A stretch of 64,000 bases of DNA from positions 1 through 64,000 of the forward strand of contig JADLFE010000058.1 of the NCBI GenBank assembly GCA_020845755.1, given 5' to 3'. Both the position numbers and the translations under genes were made by a program. The notes beneath the pieces are model-generated. The model did not search any database, was not told the DNA's origin, and worked only from the letters and a program-made list of their open reading frames with translations. This document shows positions 18,095 to 25,192 of this stretch, piece by piece. Origin of the DNA: Phycisphaerales bacterium. GTDB lineage: Bacteria; Planctomycetota; Phycisphaerae; Phycisphaerales; UBA1924. Every line of letters starts with the position of its first letter. The stretch's first letter is position 1.

Positions 18095-19050
18095 CGAACT
18101 TCCGGCCTGAACTCGAGGCGCCGGGGCGTACCGCCCTTGGTGTAGCCGATTGTGGCGGAGAGGCCGCCCTCGCCCGAAATCTCGTACACAATGCGCTTGG
18201 GATAGTCGTGTCGCGGGTTGTCGAACACGGCCCGGGTGGGGCTCAGTTCGGTGAGGACGAACTCGGTCGGCGTCTTGCCGCCGGGCTGCGCGATGTAGAC
18301 CAGCCCGCCGTCACGCTCAACGACGCGCAGATACTCGAACGCCGCCATCTTGCCGCTCGTGTTCACGGTGCGCGAAACGGCGAGCATGGCGCCCCCCAGC
18401 GGCGGGCTCCATCGCTCCTCGATCGACGACCCCGAACTCCGGGTCCCAACCCACGCGCCGGCCAGCCACGTCAGGTCGCCGATCGCGGCCTTGGCCGGCG
18501 CGGGCATCTCGATGTCATCCGCATGGCGGTAGAGCCCAACCGAGTCCTTCACCACGGGCGGATCGACCACCACGCTGACGAGCAGTCCCTCGGGCGTGGC
18601 GCGGAAGTTCCTTCGGATCGATCGGATCGAACCGTCGGAGACGTTCTCCGGGGCACGAACGAACTCGACCAGGTACTCAAAGGTCCCGTCCTTCCACGAA
18701 CCGCGGTAGCGCGAGGACGTTTTCGCTTCCGCGACCTCGGTGATCGAGCCGTCGAGCGCGATACGCACGTCGCGATGCCCGGAACCATGCCCATTCAGGA
18801 CAACCGCGCCCTCCTCGACGCGCATGGAGAACTTCGAACTCATCGGCGGACCGAGTTGCTCGAGGGCGCGTCCCTCGGTCTTGTCCTCGACGTAGATCCA
18901 CTCGCCGTCCAACGCGCGCAGATCGTCGGCTTGCGTCGAAGGTGCGCCCGAAACCTGCGCCAGAGGCTCGCGTGAGGCCGGCGACTCCCCGGCTGCTCCC
19001 TGGAGCACGAGAATCGAGATCACGATTGCCGGCCAGTTGCGCAGATGCAT
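18091..19050 (-). CDS. Exported DUF6265-type protein
   Basis: 319 aa with an N-terminal signal peptide (MHLRNWPAIVISILVLQGAAG). The N-terminal half (about 45-160) resembles a lipocalin-like or TIGR03067-type domain, beginning DLRALDGEWIYVEDKTEGRA. The C-terminal half (about 190-319), with IGDLTWLAGAWVG and SPPLGGAMLAVSRTV then FDNPRHDYPKRIVYE, is the DUF6265 signature. Function unknown. Tail-to-tail with fabF, with overlapping stops. Confidence 0.8.
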   Translation of the reverse strand: MHLRNWPAIVISILVLQGAAGESPASREPLAQVSGAPSTQADDLRALDGEWIYVEDKTEGRALEQLGPPMSSKFSMRVEEGAVVLNGHGSGHRDVRIALDGSITEVAEAKTSSRYRGSWKDGTFEYLVEFVRAPENVSDGSIRSIRRNFRATPEGLLVSVVVDPPVVKDSVGLYRHADDIEMPAPAKAAIGDLTWLAGAWVGTRSSGSSIEERWSPPLGGAMLAVSRTVNTSGKMAAFEYLRVVERDGGLVYIAQPGGKTPTEFVLTELSPTRAVFDNPRHDYPKRIVYEISGEGGLSATIGYTKGGTPRRLEFRPEVR

Positions 19051-19431
19051 TGAGGAGTCTCCGATCGGGTCATGAATCGCGTCAGCGGGGTACCACGCGG
19101 CAGAGCATACTCGTCGGGTGTCGCACGGGAGCCACCCTGCCGCCCTTCATGTCTGCAGTCCCGACACGTCCGAGCGCCGGTCAGACGCACGAGGCATGGA
19201 GGAGTTCACCTGTGTCGGCGGCCGAGGGACGGGATTGACGTCCGGCCAGGTCGCTCGACCGGCGTGAACGGTTGCGGCCAATGCCGATGGCGGGCCGGGC
19301 ACGCCTTGGGCCTCAAGTCGCGGCGTGCACGCGGTTGTGAAGCGGTCGCGGGCCCTGTGGACGGATGCCCATCCACTGGCACGCCCCTTGCGGGGCTTCA
19401 GGCGAAGGACTTGCGCGCCGATAGTCTACCC
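19051..19431. other. Intergenic region upstream of the FliN gene
   Basis: Open frames here are not credible. Holds the sigma-54 promoter at 19377-19391 and must hold the promoter of the minus-strand DUF6265 gene, which I cannot name. GCCCC-TTGC-GGGGC around 19383-19396 is a small hairpin overlapping the sigma-54 -12 element. Confidence 0.5.
19377..19391 (+). promoter_or_regulatory. Sigma-54 promoter for the FliN-type gene
   Basis: TGGCACG-CCCC-TTGC matches the -24/-12 consensus (TGGCACG N4 TTGC) at every defined position, with exact GG-N10-GC spacing. Transcription would begin near 19403, about 29 nt before the fliN ATG. RpoN control of flagellar genes is well established in many bacteria; an enhancer-binding activator would be required. 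Confidence 0.75.
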
Positions 19432-19779
19432 ATGCCCTCCACCGCCGATTCCATCCTGAAACTCGAGGTTCCGATCGTGGTTCGCATCGGCGAGCGCGAG
19501 ATGAAGCTCCACGAAGTGCTGAGCATGACCGTGGGCGCGATCGTCGAGATACCGAAGTTGGCCGATGCCGAGTTGGACTTGATGGTGAATAACCAGGTGA
19601 TCGGGCACGGGACGGCCGTGAAGGTCGGCGAGAAGTTCGGCATCCTCGTGACTTTCGTGGGGACCGCCGCGGAGCGGGCCGCCGCGCTGGCCGCGGGTCA
19701 GAGCGGGTCTGACGCACCATCGGACGAAGACGCAGCCGCGGAGGACCTGGCGGCTCAACTCCTGGCCGGTCAGGTGTAA
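19432..19779 (+). CDS. fliN: FliN-family flagellar motor switch protein
   Basis: 115 aa. Residues 5-78 form a SpoA/FliN domain (SILKLEVPIVVRIGEREMKL, then LADAELDLMVNNQVIGHG and VKVGEKFGILV), the C-ring or export-gate module of flagella and type III systems. An acidic Ala-rich tail follows. It is alone: no fliM, fliG or export genes are near, unlike most flagellar clusters. A near-perfect sigma-54 promoter upstream supports a flagellar role. A non-flagellar SpoA role cannot be excluded. The next gene (GH15) begins 66 nt downstream. Confidence 0.9.
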   Translation: MPSTADSILKLEVPIVVRIGEREMKLHEVLSMTVGAIVEIPKLADAELDLMVNNQVIGHGTAVKVGEKFGILVTFVGTAAERAAALAAGQSGSDAPSDEDAAAEDLAAQLLAGQV

Positions 19780-19844
19780 GCCTTCGACTCTACGCGAGCC
19801 GGGCGTGGGCGCGATACCCTCCCGCGTTCAGTCCGGGAGACGCC

Positions 19845-21875
19845 ATGCCCAGAGATATCCCTGTCGGGAACGGCAACCTGCTCATCACGTTCGACCGCTT
19901 CTATCGCGTCCGCGATCTGTATTTCCCGAATGTCGGGCGTTTCAATCACACCGACGGCAACGTGCAGCGATTCGGCGTATGGGCCGATGGGCGGCTGGCG
20001 TGGTCGGAGGACCCAACGTGGCGGCGTGAACTGCGTTATCGCGAGGACACGCTGGTCACCGAGGTGCGTCTGACCAACGACGAACTGGGGCTGGAACTGA
20101 TCTGCAACGACGCCGTCGATTTCCACGAGCCGATCTATTTCCGTCGCGTCACGGTCCGCGATCTGCGCGGGCACGAGCGCGACGTCCGCGTCTTCTTCCA
20201 CTGGGACATGTCGATCGGCGGCACGCCCGTGGGCGACACCGCCAACTACGACCCGTCCACCTCCTCCATCGTCATCTACAAGGACGACATCTACTTCCTC
20301 TTCAACGCCTGCGACGAGCACAAGTCGGGCATCGATCATTGGGCCGTCGGCACCAAGCGCGTGCGCGGCACGGAGGGCACCTGGCGCGACGCCGAGGACG
20401 GCGTGCTGGGGCGCAACGCCATCTCCCAGGGTTCGGTCGACGCCACCATCGGCTTCAACATCCTCGTGCCGCCCGCGGGTACGTCGCACGTCACCGCGTG
20501 GCTGGTCTGCGGGCGATCGTACGACCAAGTCAAGGCGCTGAACCGGCGCGTCAACGAGTCTGGCCCGGACAACATGCTCCACCGCACCGAGTCGTACTGG
20601 CGGCTCTGGGCACGCAAGGAGCCCATCGATCTCTCGCCGCTTTCCGCCGGTGTCGCCGAACTCTTCTATCGCTCTCAACTCGTCCTCCGCACCCAGATCG
20701 ACAACGGCGGCGCGATCATCGCCGCCAACGACTCAGATATCACCCAGTTCGGCGGCGACCACTACTCCTATTGCTGGACTCGCGACGGTGCGTTGGTCGC
20801 CTATGCCCTCACGCTGTGCGGCCAGTCCGAGCTCTCGAGGAACTTCTTCCGCTATTGCGCCGAATGCGTCGAGCCCGACGGCTACTTCCTCCACAAGTAC
20901 ACCCCCACCGGCGACCTGGCGTCGTCGTGGCACCCCTGGATGCTCGACGGCCTGAAGATCCTGCCCATCCAGCAGGACGAAACATCGCTCGTGCTCTGGG
21001 CGCTCCGCAAACACTTTGCGACGTTCCGCGACGTTGAGTTCATCAAGCCGCTCTTCAATTCGCTGGTGACCCGCCCCGCGGATTGGATGCTGCGGTATCG
21101 CGACGCAGCGGGCCTTCCGCTCCCCTCGTGGGACCTGTGGGAAGAGCGACGCGGGATCCATACGTTCACCGTCGCCGCCACCATCGGCGCGCTGCAGGCC
21201 GCCGCCGCGTTCGCGCGCGACTTCGGGCAGCAGGATCGTGCCGCGGCGTATCGCGACGGCGCGGAGACCATGCGTGCCGCGCTGCGTCGCCATCTCTGGA
21301 ACGACGAGCAGCAGCGATTCGCGCGCCTGGCCCAGCCCCTCCCCGACGGCTCGTACCGCCTCGACATGACCGCCGACTCCGCGAACTACGCGCTCTTTGC
21401 CTTCGGCGCGCTCGACCCCAACGACCCTCGCATGGCCAGCGAGATGAAGGCCCTGCGCGAGCGTCTGTGGATCAAGACCCCGATCGGCGGCTGCGCCCGC
21501 TACGAGCACGACTATTACCACCAGGTCGAGCGCGACCGCATCAGCGAAGTGCCCGGAAATCCGTGGGTAATCTGCACGCTGTGGCAGGCGCAGTATCACA
21601 TCGCACGGGCGCGGTCGCTGGCGGAGTTGCAGGAGGCCGTGCCGCTGCTGGAGTGGTGCGTGCAGCGTGCGTCGGCGTCGGGCGTGCTGGCCGAGCAGTT
21701 CCACCCGCACACGGGCGAATCGATGAGCGTGAGCCCGCTGACCTGGAGCCACGCGACCTTTGCGATGGTCGTGATGGAATACCTGAACAAGCACACGGAG
21801 TTGGTGGGGATCGAAGGACGTGGGTCGGAACGCCACACCGGCCTGGTGAACGGCGTATCGCACCTGCAAGGATGA
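19845..21875 (+). CDS. Glycoside hydrolase family 15 (glucoamylase-like)
   Basis: 676 aa. An N-terminal beta-sandwich (about 1-260) is followed by an (alpha/alpha)6 barrel with GH15 motifs: GGDHYSYCWTRDGALVAYAL, SSWHPWMLDG, LPSWDLWEERRGIHTFT (likely general acid Glu433/434) and the late SPLTWSHATFAMV. No signal peptide is visible, so it probably acts in the cytosol on alpha-glucans, trehalose or maltodextrins; GH15 members include glucoamylases and trehalases, and the substrate cannot be fixed from sequence. GGGAG lies before the start, and a TACCCT -10-like box is further upstream. Confidence 0.92.
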   Translation: MPRDIPVGNGNLLITFDRFYRVRDLYFPNVGRFNHTDGNVQRFGVWADGRLAWSEDPTWRRELRYREDTLVTEVRLTNDELGLELICNDAVDFHEPIYFRRVTVRDLRGHERDVRVFFHWDMSIGGTPVGDTANYDPSTSSIVIYKDDIYFLFNACDEHKSGIDHWAVGTKRVRGTEGTWRDAEDGVLGRNAISQGSVDATIGFNILVPPAGTSHVTAWLVCGRSYDQVKALNRRVNESGPDNMLHRTESYWRLWARKEPIDLSPLSAGVAELFYRSQLVLRTQIDNGGAIIAANDSDITQFGGDHYSYCWTRDGALVAYALTLCGQSELSRNFFRYCAECVEPDGYFLHKYTPTGDLASSWHPWMLDGLKILPIQQDETSLVLWALRKHFATFRDVEFIKPLFNSLVTRPADWMLRYRDAAGLPLPSWDLWEERRGIHTFTVAATIGALQAAAAFARDFGQQDRAAAYRDGAETMRAALRRHLWNDEQQRFARLAQPLPDGSYRLDMTADSANYALFAFGALDPNDPRMASEMKALRERLWIKTPIGGCARYEHDYYHQVERDRISEVPGNPWVICTLWQAQYHIARARSLAELQEAVPLLEWCVQRASASGVLAEQFHPHTGESMSVSPLTWSHATFAMVVMEYLNKHTELVGIEGRGSERHTGLVNGVSHLQG

Positions 21876-21980
21876 GCGACCCGCGCGCTTCATCTCATTC
21901 CACCCGCACACCACCTGGTGACCGTTTCCCTGATGCCTGATGCCCGCTCCGCTCCGTCCCGTTCTTCCTATCCTTCCCTC

Positions 21981-22736
21981 ATGCCCGGGCGCTTCTTTCT
22001 CACGACACCCACCGACGCCCTCGCGGCCGCACTCGACCTGCTCGATGGCCCGCTCGACGCCGCTCGCCGCGCCTCCCTCGCCGCGCTCCCAAGACTCGTC
22101 CCTCGTTTCAACATCGCGCCGGGCCAGGACATCCCCATCATCCTCCCGCCCAACGAGCCGGCCCAGCACCCCACGATGAAGTTCGCTCGCTGGGGGCTCA
22201 TCCCCCACTGGTCTGCCACGCCCGACGTCGGCGTGCGCACCATCAACATCGCCGCCGAGACCATCGACGACAAACTCGCCCCCGCGCTCCGTTCGCGCCG
22301 CTGCCTCGTCCCGGCCGACGGCTTCTATGAATGGCGCACACTCGGCTCCAGCCAGAAGCAGCCGTTCCTGATCCGCTTCTGCCCGCCCGGCGAGCGAGCC
22401 CCCGCGCCCTTTGTGATGGCCGCGCTCTGGGAAGAGTGGACGCCGCGCGACGGCTCGCCCATCACCACCGTCGCGATCCTCACGACCAACGCCAGCAGCG
22501 CGATCGCGCCCATCCACGAGCGCATGCCCGTGGTCATTCCCGTTTCGTCGATGTCCAAGTGGCTGGGCGAACGCGGCGAGTCGTCCGACGCGGAGGTGCG
22601 TGCCGCCCACGAACTCTGCCGCCCATATCCCGCGGAACTGACGAGCGTGCAGGAAGTCAGCCGCCTGGTGAACAGCACGCGCTTCGACAACCCCGGGTGC
22701 ATCCGCCCCGTCGAATCGCGCGGCGCGGTGTATTGA
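21981..22736 (+). CDS. SRAP-domain (YedK/HMCES-type) protein lacking Cys2
   Basis: 251 aa SRAP protein. The family forms a covalent thiazolidine with abasic sites in single-stranded DNA through Cys2 of the N-terminus MCGRF. Here the N-terminus is MPGRF: Pro replaces the catalytic Cys. The other key residues remain: RFNIAPGQ (42-49), Asn89 in TIN, Glu117 in DGFYEW and His179 in HERMPVV; the Arg of NARxE is Ala. Met before Pro is normally removed, leaving an N-terminal proline amine. No alternative in-frame start gives Met-Cys. The start has no Shine-Dalgarno site and follows TTCTTCCTATCCTTCC. It could be an inactive paralogue or use a different chemistry. Confidence 0.92.
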   Translation: MPGRFFLTTPTDALAAALDLLDGPLDAARRASLAALPRLVPRFNIAPGQDIPIILPPNEPAQHPTMKFARWGLIPHWSATPDVGVRTINIAAETIDDKLAPALRSRRCLVPADGFYEWRTLGSSQKQPFLIRFCPPGERAPAPFVMAALWEEWTPRDGSPITTVAILTTNASSAIAPIHERMPVVIPVSSMSKWLGERGESSDAEVRAAHELCRPYPAELTSVQEVSRLVNSTRFDNPGCIRPVESRGAVY

Positions 22737-22818
22737 GCGACGCAATTCCGCACTAGCACCCCGGCTGAGGTGTACTTCCCTTGGGCCATCCAGATCGAGT
22801 CCGCTGAGTCCTGATTCG

Positions 22819-23277
22819 ATGAAAGAGCAAACGAACCCCATCCCGCGAACGCTTAGGCCGAAGTGGAAGTGCCCGCGATGGCTGGTAGTGGTCATCGTGT
22901 CGATCGCGGGCGTGAATCTCGGGCCCATCGCCTACCTCGCTGGTGAGCTGGCGTACAACGAGTACAAGCGCTATTCGCTGCTGAATGGTCCTTTGCCCCT
23001 TGGGCTTCAGTTCATCGACACAGGCCGCTCTGTAGACCTCTGCCGCTCTAATTCGACCATCGTCCTACCGGATGGCTGGACGATCGGCAAAGTTGGCTTC
23101 GGGGCACGCAACCTCCTGGTCCAATCATTCGCGCCGGCGGGTGACGAATCGTGGTTCATCATCGGCAACGACGCGATCATGCCGATGAAAATCGACGCCG
23201 GGGAACCTTCCCGCCGTGCGGCTTGGGAGAAGCTCGGCGAGGACTGGGCTTCCGTGGAGTGGCTGCAGGTAAACTAA
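22819..23277 (+). CDS. Uncharacterised single-pass membrane protein
   Basis: 152 aa, unrecognised. A positively charged N-terminus and one transmembrane helix (about 21-42) lead to a small extracytoplasmic domain of about 105 residues. No motif. Codon use is less G+C-biased than its neighbours. Followed after 40 nt by an ankyrin-type gene of similar composition, so the two may be a small accessory pair. Confidence 0.6.
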   Translation: MKEQTNPIPRTLRPKWKCPRWLVVVIVSIAGVNLGPIAYLAGELAYNEYKRYSLLNGPLPLGLQFIDTGRSVDLCRSNSTIVLPDGWTIGKVGFGARNLLVQSFAPAGDESWFIIGNDAIMPMKIDAGEPSRRAAWEKLGEDWASVEWLQVN

Positions 23278-23317
23278 CCGCGCTCGATTCGCCGGAGGAC
23301 TCGTCAACGGAGCGCCC

Positions 23318-23800
23318 ATGAGCAGACCCTCACGAGAGGCACTACTGACGGAACTAGCGCGATGGACGCACTCGAAGGATCCTGTGAAGTGGTACGGAGA
23401 TACCGGCGGCTGCATCCTCAGCAACGCCATTTGGCTGCACGACGTTGAATTGGTTCGCATCATACTGAGCGCAGGATTCCCCATCGCGCTGCAGTCCCAT
23501 GATGATCGATCCCCCCTTTCTTCGGCCGTTGAGTCGGGGGAATTGGAAATCGTCCGATGCCTTGTCGAAGCCGGCGCCGATCCAAACGGCAACAAAGCCG
23601 AGGATCACACACCGCTGCAATACGCGGTACAAATCAACAATGCGCGGCTCGTGTCGTATCTGCTTTCGGTTGGCGCTGACCCTCGCTACAGCCCGCTCGG
23701 CAAGCCGCACTATCTCCGCACCGCCGAGACAAAGGAAGCCACCAATCTCATTGATGCGGCGCTGACGCATCCAAATCCACGCAACGACACTCGGGCCTAA
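23318..23800 (+). CDS. Ankyrin-repeat protein
   Basis: 160 aa, mostly ankyrin repeats: VELVRIILSAGFPIALQSHD, DRSPLSSAVESGELEIVRCL, VEAGADPNG and HTPLQYAVQINNARLVSYLL (roughly residues 40-130). Such repeats mediate protein contacts. No signal peptide. Codons unusual for this genome (AGA, CTA) suggest an accessory or immunity-like gene, which is inference. Length is short but complete. Confidence 0.7.
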   Translation: MSRPSREALLTELARWTHSKDPVKWYGDTGGCILSNAIWLHDVELVRIILSAGFPIALQSHDDRSPLSSAVESGELEIVRCLVEAGADPNGNKAEDHTPLQYAVQINNARLVSYLLSVGADPRYSPLGKPHYLRTAETKEATNLIDAALTHPNPRNDTRA

Positions 23801-23845
23801 AAACACGCGCTCCGTAGTGCACTTCAATCCTGCTCCCCGCGCACG

Positions 23846-23871
23846 AAAAAACGCCCGCGGCGTGCGCGGGC
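23846..23871 (-). terminator. Rho-independent terminator of rpmH
   Basis: On the minus strand GCCCGCG-cacgc-CGCGGGC is followed by GTTTTTT, 28 nt after the rpmH stop. Confidence 0.85.
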
Positions 23872-23898
23872 TGGTCGAGTCGAATTCAGTTCGTGGAT

Positions 23899-24039
23899 TT
23901 ACTTGTCCGCGACGTTGAGCGAACGACCCGCGCGGCGCTTGCGGTTCATCATCTTGCGGCCGTTCTTGGTCTTCATCCGGGCGCGGAACCCGATCGCGCG
24001 CTTGCGCTTGAGGCGGCTGGTACGGTGGGGATAGTGCAT
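23899..24039 (-). CDS. rpmH: Ribosomal protein bL34
   Basis: 46 aa, very basic. The core RLKRKRAIGFRARMKTKNGR with KMMNRKRRAGR is the bL34 signature; the N-terminus is MHYPHRTSRL instead of the more usual MKRTYQPS. A large-subunit ribosomal protein. It has its own promoter (24111-24139) and terminator, so it is monocistronic; rnpA, which usually follows rpmH, is absent downstream on this strand. GAGG precedes the start. Confidence 0.95.
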   Translation of the reverse strand: MHYPHRTSRLKRKRAIGFRARMKTKNGRKMMNRKRRAGRSLNVADK

Positions 24040-24441
24040 AGAAAACCTCGTTCTTCCCGCCGGGTCATCGCCTCGGGCGGCCCATCAACACGATCAGAAA
24101 ACAGGCCCAGACTCTAGGCCACTATCTTTGCCCTGTCACGCACCCACCCTCCAACGCCGCAGCGCTTGTCTGCCCGCGTGACCTGACGCAACACTATCAT
24201 TACCCTTCCATTATCCATCCGATCAACATTCGACGTTCGTCAACTCCCTCCCATGCTCGTTTTCTGTTCGCATATCGCGCAAATCCGATGGACTGTTGTC
24301 TCTCTTTGGTCGATCTCATTGGCACGGCGCGAGGTCGGCCGGCAGCGGGTGGCGCGTCGCCGCTCGGTCCCGGCCCTCCCCACGCCGCACGCTTATGTCC
24401 CGCTCCCATCCGGCGCGCGGGTCTTCGGCGCGGGGCTCTCC
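24040..24441. other. Intergenic region between rpmH and rnc
   Basis: Holds the rpmH promoter on the minus strand. The frame of rnc is open back to 24253, but those extra codons look non-conserved. A single DnaA-box-like TTATCCATC near 24215 is not enough to suggest an origin. No other feature seen. Confidence 0.5.
24111..24139 (-). promoter_or_regulatory. rpmH promoter
   Basis: On the minus strand: -35 GTGACA (24139-24134), 17-nt spacer, -10 TAGAGT (24116-24111). The predicted leader is about 65 nt. The -10 hexamer is identical to that of the 23S promoter. Confidence 0.65.
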
Positions 24442-25176
24442 ATGTCCGACGAGAACATCGGCCGCCATCCGCTCGAATCCGTGCTTGGCTATCGCTTTGC
24501 CGACACGCGGTTCCTCGACCGCGCCCTCACCCACGCCTCGCTCGTCGAATCGCGTCTGGCGAGCAATGAGCGCATGGAATTCCTCGGCGACGCGATCCTT
24601 GGCCTGGTGGTGTGCGAGTGCATCTATCGCAAGTACCCCTCGCTCCTCGAGGGCGAGATGACCAAGATCAAGTCGCTGGCGGTCTCTCGACAGATGTGCG
24701 CCCGCATCGCGATGCAGATGGGCCTGACGCAGCACCTCCAACTCGGCAAGGGCATGCAGGCCGAGAACGGCGAGCTCCCCGCGTCACTGGCGGCCGCGGT
24801 CTTCGAATCCATCATCGCGGCGATTTATCTCGACTCTGGATTCGAGCGCGTGGTGGGCTTCCTGCTCCCGATCGTCGGGCCGCTGATCGACGAGGCGGCC
24901 CAGAGCGGGCACCAGCAGAACTTCAAGAGCGTGCTCCAGCAGCACGCGCAGCGAGCCAGCCTGGGCACGCCGATCTACCGGGTGCTCGATGAGAAGGGCC
25001 CCGACCACGCCAAGTGCTTCAAGATCTGTGTCGAGATCGGCGCCACGCGCTACGAATCAAGTTGGGCCCAGTCCAAGAAGCGTGCCGAGCAGATGGCCGC
25101 CCTCAATGCGCTCAAGGAACTCGGTGTCATCATCGACGACAATAACGGCGGGCTGAAAATGACCGACGGGAACTAG
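24442..25176 (+). CDS. rnc: Ribonuclease III
   Basis: 244 aa from ATG 24442 (the product begins MSDENIGRHPLESVLGYRF). The RNase III domain has the signature NERMEFLGDAIL (42-53; Glu43, Glu46 and Asp50 match E. coli Glu38, Glu41 and Asp45). FESIIAAIYLD supplies Glu122 (E. coli Glu117). The residue equivalent to E. coli Asp114 is Ala119. A double-stranded RNA-binding domain occupies about 160-230. It processes rRNA precursors and structured mRNAs. It lies between rpmH and mutS, ending 16 nt before the convergent mutS stop. Confidence 0.95.
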   Translation: MSDENIGRHPLESVLGYRFADTRFLDRALTHASLVESRLASNERMEFLGDAILGLVVCECIYRKYPSLLEGEMTKIKSLAVSRQMCARIAMQMGLTQHLQLGKGMQAENGELPASLAAAVFESIIAAIYLDSGFERVVGFLLPIVGPLIDEAAQSGHQQNFKSVLQQHAQRASLGTPIYRVLDEKGPDHAKCFKICVEIGATRYESSWAQSKKRAEQMAALNALKELGVIIDDNNGGLKMTDGN

Positions 25177-25192
25177 TGGAGCCGCGGCGGGA

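Noticed and set aside
20733-22928. Minus-strand open frame of about 730 codons
   Set aside because: Antisense to the GH15 and SRAP genes, which have clear family motifs.
24205-24225. DnaA box and possible origin near rpmH
   Set aside because: Only one weak TTATCCATC-like match, no cluster of boxes, no dnaA or dnaN.
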